From Chloracidobacterium sp. UBA3360 (GTDB taxonomy: Bacteria; Acidobacteriota; Blastocatellia; Pyrinomonadales; Pyrinomonadaceae): a DNA stretch of 53,202 nucleotides. Under the pieces are notes generated by a model that saw only the letters and a list, made by a program, of their open reading frames with translations, searched no databases and was not told the origin of the DNA. Made by a program: the position numbers and the translations under genes. Below are positions 1-8,735 of the stretch, piece by piece. The DNA is taken from the NCBI GenBank assembly GCA_002360555.1, contig DEQS01000067.1, positions 5,501 through 58,702 of the forward strand. Reading direction: 5' to 3'. The first letter of the stretch is position 1. Each line of letters begins with the position of its first letter.

Positions 1-1220
1 TCGTCAAAACACGGATGCGTAATGATCATCACACCGCCTTTCCTTAGCAAAGGCTTATTCCGGTACATGTTGAAGTGATACCCGAGCGCCATCACCTGCA
101 CGAGCAGCGGATTCAAGGCCGAGTAGACGTTGTACGGCGAAATGTCCGGGATGCCGGAGATCAGGATGTCGCACTGGCCTTTTACCGGGATCTCGTACTG
201 CTGATAATTCTTTTCGAGGATTTTCTCGTGCACCGGCTCGGTCTTGCCTGCGTAACACGCGATCAACTCGTACTGAGCGGGTATCGCATGAAGCATTTTT
301 CGACGTGCGGCTCGCGGCATTTTTGAAAAGGTTTTGGCCATCACTTCCCATTTCATTCGGTCTGCAAAACTGAATTCGTCCTCGTTTCGCGTCAAGATGT
401 CGTAGCCCTCGGGAAACATCTTGTTGTTGATCGCCGTCTCGATATGAAAGACCTTACAGGCATCATCGACGAGTTTGCCGAGGCGGATGACCTTGTGATT
501 CAACACCGATTTTGGCGGATCCATATAGGAATCCGAATCGCGAATCGTCTGTGGATCGTGATGAGCACGTAAGCTTTCGTAATCGCACAGCCCGACCGCG
601 ACAGATTTGTGGCCGCCGTCCATCGGGACGAGATTGATGTTGAGATAAATCAGCAGGTCGCTCTCGATCGCACGTTTGTTGACTCGCAGCGGTTCGTTGT
701 GCCGCGTGACGCCGAGCGTTACTAGATTGTCATCGTCCTCGGCGTCGTGGTTGTAATAGCGGTCGGGGTAATATTCGTTATAGATGTCCGTGCCGACCAT
801 CCGCTTCATTTCCCAAGCCGTCATCTTGCGGTGGAGCGAATTTGCGATGATCAGATGTACGTCGTCAACGCCATTCGCACCGCACATATCCAGCACAACC
901 TCAAGCATCGTCTGCCGCAGATCAGGCGTCTGCATCGGCGGCAGGGGCAGCGAAATGTCGTCCATCGCGATCGTCACCCGCATTCCCGGCTCAAGCAAAG
1001 CATAAAGCGGCTCCATCTCGATCGGATGATTAACCGCATAACGGATAGCGGCCTCGCGGTTAGGCAAACCCTTGATCGGCGGATTCGGATAAATAACCCG
1101 CGTCCCAACCGGCAGGTCATTAATAATAAAATCCTCACCAAACGGCATGATCCGCGGCGCGGAATCTTTGTCGATGTAAACGATCGATTCGTGTGTTTTT
1201 CGTCTTAGTTCAAGAGCCAT
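1..1220 (-). CDS. LarA-like (DUF2088) protein, C-terminus cut by window edge
   Basis: Nickel-dependent lactate racemase (LarA) superfamily protein; about 406 residues are visible and the C-terminal part lies outside the window. Family hallmarks seen are an IAIDDISLP segment (about residues 84-92, matching the D-x-T/S-R/L-P substrate loop of LarA), NSLHR (His130), NHDA (His158), VNKRAIESD (about 180-188) and a Gly-rich DGGHKS (201-206). LarA needs a pincer nickel cofactor made by LarB/C/E, none of which is in the window. Many DUF2088 homologues act on other 2-hydroxy acids, so the substrate is open. The ATG lies two bases after the stop of the upstream HAD gene, so the two are almost certainly co-translated. 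Family assignment is confident; lactate specificity is not. Confidence 0.8.
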   Translation of the reverse strand, partial: MALELRRKTHESIVYIDKDSAPRIMPFGEDFIINDLPVGTRVIYPNPPIKGLPNREAAIRYAVNHPIEMEPLYALLEPGMRVTIAMDDISLPLPPMQTPDLRQTMLEVVLDMCGANGVDDVHLIIANSLHRKMTAWEMKRMVGTDIYNEYYPDRYYNHDAEDDDNLVTLGVTRHNEPLRVNKRAIESDLLIYLNINLVPMDGGHKSVAVGLCDYESLRAHHDPQTIRDSDSYMDPPKSVLNHKVIRLGKLVDDACKVFHIETAINNKMFPEGYDILTRNEDEFSFADRMKWEVMAKTFSKMPRAARRKMLHAIPAQYELIACYAGKTEPVHEKILEKNYQQYEIPVKGQCDILISGIPDISPYNVYSALNPLLVQVMALGYHFNMYRNKPLLRKGGVMIITHPCFD

Positions 1221-1222
1221 AA

Positions 1223-1897
1223 TTATTTAAGATCAAGAATTGCCCAATCGTGCTGCAATGCCGTTTGCTTCAATCTGAAATCCGGACAGACCGCAACGGG
1301 ATGCCCGACGATCGAGAGCATCGGCAGGTCCGAGATACTGTCGGAATATGCGTATGATCCGGACAAATTGATATTTTCTCGCTCGGCGTATTCGCGTATC
1401 CATTGTGCTTTGGTCGCCGACGCCATTACCGGAGGCAGGACGCGGCCTGTTGCATAGCCATTCACAAATTCGAGCCGGTTGGCAACATAATCGTCAATGC
1501 CAAGATGATCCATCAGTTTTGCGATGGTGAAATCGAGTGCTCCGGTCAGGACAACCTGCCGCTGTCCGATCTTTTTGCCGGAATTAATAAGGTCGAACGT
1601 ACCGGGAAAGATCGCGGGTTTAAGGACTTTTTCAAAAAGCTCGTCTGAAAAATAACGGAGGCGATCTTGCGACAGTCCCGAGTAGCTTTTGAAAAAGACC
1701 TCGTTAAATACATTACGCGAATACAGGTCGGCGACGCCAAAGAACGGCAGCTTGGCGAGGGTCCCGACGCTCTTTTTGGCCGTCTGCCACAGGCCCTGCT
1801 GGCGTTTGGCGTAAAACGCCAGCGTGTGGACGAGATTGGTGCTGACTAGCGTCCCCTCGAGATCGTAAAATGCGGCGGCTTGTCCGTTTTTGTTCAT
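1223..1897 (-). CDS. HAD-IB (PSPase-like) phosphatase family protein
   Basis: 224-residue haloacid dehalogenase superfamily protein, subfamily IB (phosphoserine phosphatase-like). Motif I is D12-L-E14-G-T16, motif II contains the Thr of VVLTGA, motif III is Lys of SATKAQW (about 163) and motif IV is the DSISDLPML stretch (about 185-193). The second acidic residue of motif I, normally Asp (general acid/base), is Glu here, so activity may be slow or altered. Length is normal for a stand-alone IB hydrolase with a helical cap. It is followed two bases later by the LarA-like gene, suggesting phosphorylated hydroxy acid chemistry, which is inference. It starts at ATG and diverges from coaD across a 180-bp spacer holding a perfect inverted repeat. 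Confidence 0.8.
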   Translation of the reverse strand: MNKNGQAAAFYDLEGTLVSTNLVHTLAFYAKRQQGLWQTAKKSVGTLAKLPFFGVADLYSRNVFNEVFFKSYSGLSQDRLRYFSDELFEKVLKPAIFPGTFDLINSGKKIGQRQVVLTGALDFTIAKLMDHLGIDDYVANRLEFVNGYATGRVLPPVMASATKAQWIREYAERENINLSGSYAYSDSISDLPMLSIVGHPVAVCPDFRLKQTALQHDWAILDLK

Positions 1898-1930
1898 TTT
1901 CAGCTTTATGCTAATGTAAGGACGCCGTCT

Positions 1931-1972
1931 CTTTAATTACTAATTAATAATTTAGTAATTATTAATTAGTAG
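1931..1972. repeat. AT-rich perfect inverted repeat in divergent spacer
   Basis: Arms ACTAATTAATAA (1939-1950) and TTATTAATTAGT (1959-1970) are exact 12-bp reverse complements around an 8-base loop. It lies between the divergent HAD and coaD genes, so it ends no transcript. It could be an operator, or one more short-word intergenic hairpin of the kind scattered through this window (the arms reuse TAATTA). Confidence 0.7.
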
Positions 1973-2077
1973 CGAGTAGGTCCGATTTTGTATTGCTAAA
2001 TATTAACACTTTTCCGTAAATTCCAGAACGAGGAGCGTGAAGTTATTCGTATTGTAATTACTTTGTAGATACACAAT

Positions 2078-2569
2078 ATGCGGCGAGCTATATTTCCAGG
2101 GTCGTTTGACCCGCTAACCAACGGCCATCTCGATATTATCAAGCGCTCAGCCCCGCTTTTTGACGAAATGATCGTCGCGGTTCTCAATAACGTCGATAAA
2201 CATCCGATGTTCACCGTCAATGAACGGTGCGAAATGATCCGCGAAGTGTTGCCCGCCGTCGCAACGGATGGCTGCAAAATGCTGGTCGAAAGCTTCTCAG
2301 GCTTGACCGCAGATTTTGCCAAACGATCAGGAGCGAATGCCATCGTTCGGGGCATCCGTGCAGTCAGCGATTACGAATACGAGCTCCGCATGGCCCTAAT
2401 GAACCGACGCCTCGAACCCGGCATCGAAACAGTGTTTCTAATGGCGGGCGAAGAGTATTCATACGTTTCATCGACGCTGATGAAACAGGTCTTCGAACTA
2501 GGCGGCCGTGTAGAAGGGTTGATCCCCGAACTCGTCGAAACCCGCATGCGACAGAAGCTTGGCAAGTAA
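2078..2569 (+). CDS. coaD: Phosphopantetheine adenylyltransferase
   Basis: 163 residues, the usual length. Transfers AMP from ATP to 4'-phosphopantetheine, the penultimate step of coenzyme A synthesis, in the cytoplasm. The nucleotidyltransferase signature GSFDPLTNGH is at residues 8-17 and the C-terminal YSYVSSTLMKQ motif (about 127-137) matches the family S-S-T-x-(V/L)-(R/K) motif. The stop codon is directly followed by the ATG of the VOC gene, so the two form an operon. No clear Shine-Dalgarno precedes the ATG. Confidence 0.97.
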   Translation: MRRAIFPGSFDPLTNGHLDIIKRSAPLFDEMIVAVLNNVDKHPMFTVNERCEMIREVLPAVATDGCKMLVESFSGLTADFAKRSGANAIVRGIRAVSDYEYELRMALMNRRLEPGIETVFLMAGEEYSYVSSTLMKQVFELGGRVEGLIPELVETRMRQKLGK

Positions 2570-2932
2570 ATGATCAAAGCTGTCCATCACGTCCAGATCA
2601 GCATTCCCGTTGGCGGTGAGGACATGGCTCGCGGATTCTATTGCGGTGTCCTCGGATTCTCAGAAATTCCTAAGCCCGACTCATTGGCAGGACGCGGCGG
2701 TTTTTGGCTCGACCTCGACGGATTTCAGCTTCATTTTGGCACAGAGGACAATATCGACCGTGCGAAAACCAAGGGCCATGTCGCCTATCTGGTCACCGAT
2801 CTCGGCGGCTGGCGGCAAAAACTGACTTCCGCTGGTTGTACCGTTATCGATGGCATCCCAATACCTAATTATTGCCGGTTCGAGTTTCGTGACCCTTTCG
2901 GAAATCGTGTAGAATTTTTGGAAAGAGAATAA
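2570..2932 (+). CDS. VOC (glyoxalase/bleomycin resistance) family protein
   Basis: 120 residues, a single vicinal-oxygen-chelate protomer (two beta-alpha-beta-beta-beta modules). The N-terminal VHHVQISIP strand carries the first metal-ligand His, GHVAYLV (about 64-70) opens the second module, and FRDPFGNRVEFLE is the usual C-terminal motif with the metal-ligand Glu. The substrate cannot be told; VOC proteins include glyoxalases, dioxygenases and resistance proteins. It starts on the base after the coaD stop and ends eight bases before the aminotransferase, so it is part of a three-gene unit. Confidence 0.85.
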   Translation: MIKAVHHVQISIPVGGEDMARGFYCGVLGFSEIPKPDSLAGRGGFWLDLDGFQLHFGTEDNIDRAKTKGHVAYLVTDLGGWRQKLTSAGCTVIDGIPIPNYCRFEFRDPFGNRVEFLERE

Positions 2933-2940
2933 ACATCACC

Positions 2941-4137
2941 ATGGCCAATCCTTTCCCCGTTTCCAATCACGTCGCCGCAATGCACGGTTCATCGACCTTG
3001 ATCGCCGCCCAGATGGCGGCAGAGTTGCGTGCCCGTGGCGTCGATGTGATCGACCTGTCGGTTGGCGAGCCGGATTTTGACACGCCCGAATTTATAAAAA
3101 AATACGCTTGGGAAGGCCTCGAAAAAGGCTTGACCAAATACACCGCGACTGCGGGACTAACCGATTTTCGCAACGCCATTAATGAGTTTTACGCGTCACA
3201 ATTTGGCGCCGATCTAAAACTGAACGAGGTTGCAGCATCGTGCGGCGGTAAACAAGCTCTCTTTAACGCGGCCTGCACAATTTTAAATCCGGGCGACGAT
3301 GTTTTGATCCCAAAACCTTATTGGGTCACGTTCCCCGAAATAGTCACATTTTGCAGTGCGAACAGCGTTTTTATCGAAACCGAGGACACGGAATTTGTTC
3401 TCACCGCCGATCAGGTCGCCGCAGCTATCACGCCGAAAACCAAGCTTCTGATACTAAATAGCCCGAGCAACCCGTCGGGGCGCGTTATCCCGCCTTACGA
3501 GATGCGGCGGATCGTCGAGGCATGTGCGAAACGCGGCGTGTATGTCCTCACCGATGAATGCTATCTGTTTTTTGCCTATCCACCGGCAAAGCCTTTTTCG
3601 CTTGCGTCCCTGCCGCCGGAGCTGAGAGATTTCGTCTGTGTTGCCGGCAGCTTTTCGAAAACCTATGCCATGACCGGATGGCGTGCCGGTTACACGATCG
3701 CGAATCCCGATTGGACCGCCGCGATGATCAAACTGCAAAGCCACTCGGCGACGCATCCGACATCGTTCGTCCAATACGCCTGTGCCAAAGCCCTCCGCGA
3801 CACCGACGCGACCCTCGCCGCAGTAACCGCTATGACCGCCGAATACAAACGCCGCCGTGACTGGCTCATCCCCGCCCTCAACGAGATCGACGGTTTCAAA
3901 TGCGCGATGCCCGAGGGTGCGTTTTACGCGTTTGTAGACGTGCGGGAAATGTTGGGTGAGAAATTTGCAAGCTCAGCCGACATAGCCGACATGCTCTTGA
4001 AAGAAGCCCACATCGTTGTCACCGACGGCAAGGGGTTTGGAGCGGACGGATTCCTCAGATTCTCCTATGCGACCTCGATGGAAAACCTCGAACGCGCCAT
4101 TGCCGCGATGAAAGATATTTTCGGAACCACCAATTAA
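2941..4137 (+). CDS. Class I/II pyridoxal-phosphate aminotransferase
   Basis: 398 residues, fold-type I PLP aminotransferase of the aspartate/aromatic aminotransferase Ib group. Seen: N-terminal VIDLSVGEPDFDTP, the ILNSPSNPSG motif (Asn that contacts PLP), and SFSKTYAMTGWRAGY with the Schiff-base Lys at residue 240. The C-terminal FLRFSYATS supplies the carboxylate-binding Arg. Aspartate/2-oxoglutarate transamination is the likeliest activity, but specificity within the group cannot be read from motifs. Its stop codon overlaps that of the converging ABC gene in a shared TTAA. Confidence 0.92.
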   Translation: MANPFPVSNHVAAMHGSSTLIAAQMAAELRARGVDVIDLSVGEPDFDTPEFIKKYAWEGLEKGLTKYTATAGLTDFRNAINEFYASQFGADLKLNEVAASCGGKQALFNAACTILNPGDDVLIPKPYWVTFPEIVTFCSANSVFIETEDTEFVLTADQVAAAITPKTKLLILNSPSNPSGRVIPPYEMRRIVEACAKRGVYVLTDECYLFFAYPPAKPFSLASLPPELRDFVCVAGSFSKTYAMTGWRAGYTIANPDWTAAMIKLQSHSATHPTSFVQYACAKALRDTDATLAAVTAMTAEYKRRRDWLIPALNEIDGFKCAMPEGAFYAFVDVREMLGEKFASSADIADMLLKEAHIVVTDGKGFGADGFLRFSYATSMENLERAIAAMKDIFGTTN

Positions 4138-5627
4138 CCGCCCGTCATCATCAGGCCGATGTCTTCAGTCGAGGTTGTTTTGGGGTCGACCTCACCGACG
4201 ATCTTGCCTTCGCGGATGACGAGCAGACGGTCGGCAAGTGCTGTTACTTCTTCTAATTCGGCAGAGACGAGCAGCACTGCGGAGCCCGCGTCACGCAAGC
4301 CGATGAGTTTGCGGTGGATGAATTCGATCGCACCGATATCGACGCCGCGTGTCGGCTGGGAAACGAGCAGGAGTTTTGGGTCGAGGTCAAATTCACGCCC
4401 GATTATCAGCTTTTGTTGATTCCCACCGGAGAGTGATTTGGCCGAAAGCTCTGCATTTGGCGGACGAACATCAAATTTTTCGATTATCTCGGCAACGCGT
4501 TTGTCGATAACCGCCGAATTCATTAAACCCATTGCGGCAGCGACCGGAGGGCGATAATGAACGCCAAGGATCGAATTTTCGGCAAGATCCGAATCGAGCA
4601 GCAGACCGCGTTTGTGGCGATCCTCTGGAATGTGGGCGATCCCGAGCTCTTTTAGCTGACGGGCGGATTGGTTAGTAATGTTTTTGCCGTCAAATTCGAC
4701 CGTGCCGGCGGTGGCTTTGGTCAGCCCCGCCAGAGCCTCGATCAGCTCTGTCTGGCCGTTGCCTTCGATACCCGCAATGCCGACGATCTCACCCGCACGG
4801 ACGACAAACGAAACGCCGTTGACCGTTGAGCCGTGATTGCCCGTGACCTTTAGGTCCTTGACCTCAAGCACGGTTGCTTTCGGCGTGGCGTCTGTCTTTT
4901 CGACACGCAACAGCACATCGCGCCCGACGATCATTCTCGCTAGATCTTTGGCACTCGTCTCGGACGTTTTAACGTTGCCGACGGCTTTGCCGTCACGCAT
5001 CACAGTGACCTCGTCAGAGATAGCGAGCACCTCGTCGAGCTTATGCGTGATAATGATGATGGTCTTTCCCTGCTCTTTCATTCGGCGAAGGATCGAGAAA
5101 AATTCTACTACCTCCTGAGGAGACAAAACGGCTGTCGGTTCGTCCAAGATCAGCAATTTCGCATCCCGATAAAGCGCCTTGAGCAGCTCTACACGCTGCT
5201 GCTGGCCGACCGACATATTTTCAATATACTCGTCCGGCTTGACCCCCAACCTAAGCTCGTTTGAAAGCGCGAGCAGGTCACGATTCGCCTTGTCAATATC
5301 AAGATTAACCGCCGAGCCGGTCTCGGCCCCTAGCACAATATTCTCAGCCGCCGTCATCGTATCGACAAGCATAAAATGCTGATGCACCATGCCGATCCCA
5401 AGAGCGATCGCATCGTGCGGACCCTTGATATCGACTTTGTTGCCGTCGACCATTATCTCGCCGCTATCAGCCTTATAAAAGCCGTACGCGATACGCATAA
5501 TGGTCGATTTACCCGCACCATTTTCACCGACAATGGCGTGGATCGTACCCTTATGAACCGTCAACGAAACGTCGTTATTCGCAGTTACGTTTCCGAATGT
5601 TTTTGTGATGTTTCTTAGTTCTAGCAT
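4134..5627 (-). CDS. Two-domain ABC ATPase, BMP/nucleoside (NupO-type) transporter
   Basis: 497 residues with two ABC modules as in sugar (RbsA/MglA) and nucleoside (NupO) importers. Module 1: Walker A GENGAGKST (34-42), signature SVGQQQ, Walker B LLILDEP. Module 2: degenerate Walker A GIEGNGQTEL, signature LSGGNQQ, and LLLVSQP where DEP is normal; this asymmetry is typical of the family. It would energise import of the ligand captured by the BMP lipoprotein two genes upstream on the same strand. The two permease subunits expected next to it are absent: the next gene downstream converges and overlaps its stop by four bases. Confidence 0.92.
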   Translation of the reverse strand: MLELRNITKTFGNVTANNDVSLTVHKGTIHAIVGENGAGKSTIMRIAYGFYKADSGEIMVDGNKVDIKGPHDAIALGIGMVHQHFMLVDTMTAAENIVLGAETGSAVNLDIDKANRDLLALSNELRLGVKPDEYIENMSVGQQQRVELLKALYRDAKLLILDEPTAVLSPQEVVEFFSILRRMKEQGKTIIIITHKLDEVLAISDEVTVMRDGKAVGNVKTSETSAKDLARMIVGRDVLLRVEKTDATPKATVLEVKDLKVTGNHGSTVNGVSFVVRAGEIVGIAGIEGNGQTELIEALAGLTKATAGTVEFDGKNITNQSARQLKELGIAHIPEDRHKRGLLLDSDLAENSILGVHYRPPVAAAMGLMNSAVIDKRVAEIIEKFDVRPPNAELSAKSLSGGNQQKLIIGREFDLDPKLLLVSQPTRGVDIGAIEFIHRKLIGLRDAGSAVLLVSAELEEVTALADRLLVIREGKIVGEVDPKTTSTEDIGLMMTGG

Positions 5628-5634
5628 TGTAAAT

Positions 5635-5874
5635 CTAATGAACGCGAGTTATCGCCCAAACCAACCCGCAGGCCGCCGTAACTACCATCAGCGCTGCCGT
5701 AACGGTATTTACCCAAAAATATTTCTTGAACATGCCCGGCTCCGATGTTATCCCAAAAATTGTTCCGCAAATAACTACGGGAGCCATGAATAACATAAAC
5801 TCCAGTCCCTGCAGATACCATGCAAACGGTAGAGCAATGAATGGCGGGATGATCTTAAAAGCAGAACGGTTCAT
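5635..5874 (-). CDS. Small two-helix membrane protein of unknown function
   Basis: 79 residues, not recognised. Hydrophobic stretches at about 9-42 (containing the polar-free FMLFMAPVVICGTIFGI) and 52-75 (VNTVTAALMVVTAACGLVWAI) suggest two or three membrane spans. Its ATG overlaps the BMP stop codon (TAATG), so it is translationally coupled to the binding protein and sits between it and the ABC ATPase. It is far too short to be a NupP/NupQ permease. It may be an accessory subunit of the transporter or an unrelated membrane protein. Confidence 0.65.
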   Translation of the reverse strand: MNRSAFKIIPPFIALPFAWYLQGLEFMLFMAPVVICGTIFGITSEPGMFKKYFWVNTVTAALMVVTAACGLVWAITRVH

Positions 5875-6932
5875 TATTTAGCCATTGCGTCGGTCACCTT
5901 GATCTCCCCGGCCACGATCTTCCTTCTCGCCTCCTCGGCTTTTGCGATCACATCCGCAGGAATCAGAGCTTTGTTGTTGTCGTCCATAGCGTATGCGACG
6001 CCGTCTTTGTCGAGGCCAAAGACATGAAAGCCGCCTTCGAATTTACCGCCGAGGACCTCTACGATGACGTTATAACAGGCATTATCGACACGTTTGACCA
6101 TCGATGTAAGCACAAATCCTGGCTTAACGCCGTTTTGATTTGAATCGACACCAATGACAAATTTGTTGGCCTGACCATTGCTATCGCGGCCGTACTGCTC
6201 GACCGCGTCAAAAGCACCGAGTCCCGAGTTACCCGCCGCCGTAAAGATCACATCCGCACCTTTTTCAATTTGTGCGAGCGACAGTTCTTTACCCTTGCCG
6301 GGGTTGTTCCACGCACCGTCGGTCACGCCGACGTAGTTGTCGATAACCTTGATGTTGGGATTGACGGATTTGGCACCTTCTTCATAACCCTTCTCAAATC
6401 GATGGATCAGTGGAATATCCATGCCGCCAAGAAAGCCGAGCACGCCGGTCTTTGATTTTGACGCGGCGATCACGCCGACAAGATACGATCCCTCATGCTC
6501 GCGAAATACGAGCGACGCGACATTTGCCTTTGGCGTTTTCCCATCAGCCTCAAAAATAACGCCGTCAACGATGGCAAATTTAATGTCGGGATAATCGTTT
6601 GCGACCTTTTGCATGATCGGCCCCTGGGCAAAGCCAACGCCAAATATCAGGTCAAAATTCTTTTCGGCAAAAGCCCGCATCGCCGGTTCGATCGACGTCG
6701 GGTTGCCGGGTTCGACGTCATAAAGACAGATGTCTAGGTCCTGCTGGGCGCGTTTGACACCTTCCCAAGCCGCGGCATTAAACGAGCGGTCGTTCTTGCC
6801 GCCGATGTCAAAAACGATACCGACCTTGATCTTACAGCCCTCGCGTCTGGCTTCGGCCTGTTTTGCACACGAAGTGGCAAACATAGCCGCCGCGACAATA
6901 ATAATGCTCGACAAAATAGCTCTGAGTTTCAT
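5874..6932 (-). CDS. BMP family ABC transporter substrate-binding lipoprotein
   Basis: 352 residues. The N-terminal signal peptide ends in a lipobox-like ATSC with the lipid-accepting Cys at residue 22. The mature part is the Bmp/Med (PnrA-like) fold: KVGIVFDIGGKNDRSFN near the start, DLIFGVGFAQ, and GADVIFTAAGNSGLG are family hallmarks. PnrA-type proteins bind purine nucleosides, which fits the thymidine phosphorylase gene just upstream and the NupO-like ATPase downstream. It is anchored in the outer leaflet of the inner membrane or exported further. Nucleoside specificity is inference from family and neighbours. Confidence 0.92.
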   Translation of the reverse strand: MKLRAILSSIIIVAAAMFATSCAKQAEARREGCKIKVGIVFDIGGKNDRSFNAAAWEGVKRAQQDLDICLYDVEPGNPTSIEPAMRAFAEKNFDLIFGVGFAQGPIMQKVANDYPDIKFAIVDGVIFEADGKTPKANVASLVFREHEGSYLVGVIAASKSKTGVLGFLGGMDIPLIHRFEKGYEEGAKSVNPNIKVIDNYVGVTDGAWNNPGKGKELSLAQIEKGADVIFTAAGNSGLGAFDAVEQYGRDSNGQANKFVIGVDSNQNGVKPGFVLTSMVKRVDNACYNVIVEVLGGKFEGGFHVFGLDKDGVAYAMDDNNKALIPADVIAKAEEARRKIVAGEIKVTDAMAK

Positions 6933-6938
6933 AACCGT

Positions 6939-8252
6939 TTAGACCGTCGCCTTTATCAATTTGGTTGTCTTGGGGATTTCCTTGCCTATTTTATACGCAT
7001 TTCGCAATTTTTCGCTAATCAGATCGGCCTGACTTTGTCGCCGGCAATAAACAACACCAAGCGTGTCGCCTTTTCGTACGCGGTCACCGATCTTTTTGGC
7101 GCACAAATAACCGACCGCGTGGTCAACGCCGTCCTCAGCCTTGACCCGCCCGCCGCCGATGTCGCAAACAGCACGCCCGACCGCAAATGTATCAACCTCA
7201 GTTAGATAACCGCTTGAATCGGCTGTGATCGCGACTTCTTTCAGAGATTTTGTCAGCAGCTTTTCAGGCTTATCACAAACCTTAGGATCGCCTCCCTGCA
7301 ACTCAATATTGTGTCGAAATCTTTCGAGTGCCTTTCCCGATCTGAGCACATTCTCAATTCTCAATTTTCCGCTCTCAATTGTCTTATCAATCTTGCACTG
7401 CACGAGCATGTTCGCCGTCAGATCTATCGAAAGGTCAAGCGTTTCCTGCATCACAGCATCGCCCTCGCCACGCAATATCAGCAAGCATTCATACACTTCA
7501 TGAGCATTGCCGACATATTTCCCCAGCGGTTGGCTCATGTCGGTGATCAATGCCTGAGTGTTGACGCCAAACGCCTTTCCGGTAGCACACAATTCAGCGG
7601 CCAGCTTTTTTGATTCGCTAAATTTCTGGATAAAAGCTCCCGAGCCGGTCTTAACATCGAGCACAAGAGCATCCAATCCTTCGGCGAGTTTTTTGGACAT
7701 TATCGACGCTACGATCAGCGGTATGTACGGCACGGTCGCGGTCGCGTCACGCAAAGCGTAGAGCTTTTTGTCGGCCGGTGCGATCTGTTTCGTCTGCCCG
7801 ATCATGCCAAAACCGCACGCTTTCATCACGGTCTTAAGCTTTGCAAATGAGAGATTTACGTTGTATCCGGGAATCGATTCAAGCTTATCAAGCGTGCCGC
7901 CCGTATGCCCGAGCCCACGTCCCGACACCATCGGAACCGCCACGCCGCAAGCGGCAGCTATCGGTGCAATTATCAATGAAGTCTTGTCGCCAACGCCGCC
8001 GGTCGAGTGCTTATCCGCCTTAGGAACATCTATATCGGAAAGATCCATTATTGTCCCCGAATTGAGCATCGCACTCGTGATCGCGGTTTGTTCACGGCGA
8101 TTCATCCCGTTAATAAACATCGCCATCACAAGCGCCGTTATCTGATAATCGGCCCAGGCTCCGTCGCAAACGCCGTCGATAAAGATACCTATCTCAACTT
8201 CAGAGAGCGATTTGCCGTCTCGTTTTTTTGCGATTATTTCCTGTGGACGCAT
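6939..8252 (-). CDS. deoA: Thymidine/pyrimidine-nucleoside phosphorylase
   Basis: 437 residues. Cleaves thymidine (and, if a Pdp-type enzyme, uridine) with phosphate to base and (deoxy)ribose-1-phosphate. The family signature SGRGLGHTGGTLDKLE and the phosphate-binding KHSTGGVGDKTS (81-92) are intact; the C-terminal PYNP domain (GGGRVKAEDGVDHAVGYL) is present. It lies six bases upstream of the BMP lipoprotein gene, tying salvage to nucleoside uptake. One oddity is a stretch at 7351-7382 that encodes ESGKLRIEN from tandem CTCAATT words like those of intergenic repeats; the overall length of the region is normal. Confidence 0.94.
   Translation of the reverse strand: MRPQEIIAKKRDGKSLSEVEIGIFIDGVCDGAWADYQITALVMAMFINGMNRREQTAITSAMLNSGTIMDLSDIDVPKADKHSTGGVGDKTSLIIAPIAAACGVAVPMVSGRGLGHTGGTLDKLESIPGYNVNLSFAKLKTVMKACGFGMIGQTKQIAPADKKLYALRDATATVPYIPLIVASIMSKKLAEGLDALVLDVKTGSGAFIQKFSESKKLAAELCATGKAFGVNTQALITDMSQPLGKYVGNAHEVYECLLILRGEGDAVMQETLDLSIDLTANMLVQCKIDKTIESGKLRIENVLRSGKALERFRHNIELQGGDPKVCDKPEKLLTKSLKEVAITADSSGYLTEVDTFAVGRAVCDIGGGRVKAEDGVDHAVGYLCAKKIGDRVRKGDTLGVVYCRRQSQADLISEKLRNAYKIGKEIPKTTKLIKATV
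7351..7382. repeat. Tandem CTCAATT words inside deoA
   Basis: The plus strand reads TTCTCAATTCTCAATTTTCC and then GCTCTCAATTG. It gives ESGKLRIEN in the deoA frame, between the catalytic and PYNP regions. The word structure resembles that of the intergenic short-word repeats elsewhere in the window. Confidence 0.45.
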
Positions 8253-8255
8253 AAA

Positions 8256-8732
8256 TTAATTTTTTACTATCAAAACAACGGCCTGTGCCCTAACGGCGCG
8301 ACGCTCGCCGACCGCATCGACCTTTTCGCCGGTCTTTGCCTTGACGCTCACCTGATCAATATCAATCTCAAGTGCGGCAGCAAGATTCGCTCGCATCGAG
8401 TCGATATGCGGTCGCAGTCTCGGAAACTCGAGATCGATGACCGCATCGATATTAGCAATCGAATAGCCTTTTTCTCTTATCAGTCCGACCGCGTGTTTCA
8501 CGAACTGCGAACTCTCAGCATTTCGCCAACGCTCTTCATCATTCGGAAAATGCTTCCCCAGATCGCCAAGCGCCAATGATCCCAGCACAGCATCCGCCGC
8601 AGCGTGCATCAGCACGTCGGCGTCCGAATGTCCGTCAGCCCCGAGGTCCGACTCGATGCGAACCCCGCCAAGAATCAGCGGCCGCCCTTCGACGAGACGA
8701 TGGATATCTGTGCCAAAACCGATTCTAAACAT
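8256..8732 (-). CDS. ispF: 2-C-methyl-D-erythritol 2,4-cyclodiphosphate synthase
   Basis: 158 residues, usual length. Converts CDP-ME-2-phosphate to MEcPP in the non-mevalonate isoprenoid pathway, as a cytoplasmic trimer. Metal ligands are visible: the D-I-H pair near the start (GTDIHR, Asp9 and His11) and His of MHAAADA; the ADGHSDADV loop and the Glu/Lys-rich C-terminal core are also standard. It follows ispD by three bases and precedes deoA by three, so the three share a transcript. Confidence 0.97.
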   Translation of the reverse strand: MFRIGFGTDIHRLVEGRPLILGGVRIESDLGADGHSDADVLMHAAADAVLGSLALGDLGKHFPNDEERWRNAESSQFVKHAVGLIREKGYSIANIDAVIDLEFPRLRPHIDSMRANLAAALEIDIDQVSVKAKTGEKVDAVGERRAVRAQAVVLIVKN

Positions 8733-8735
8733 AAA

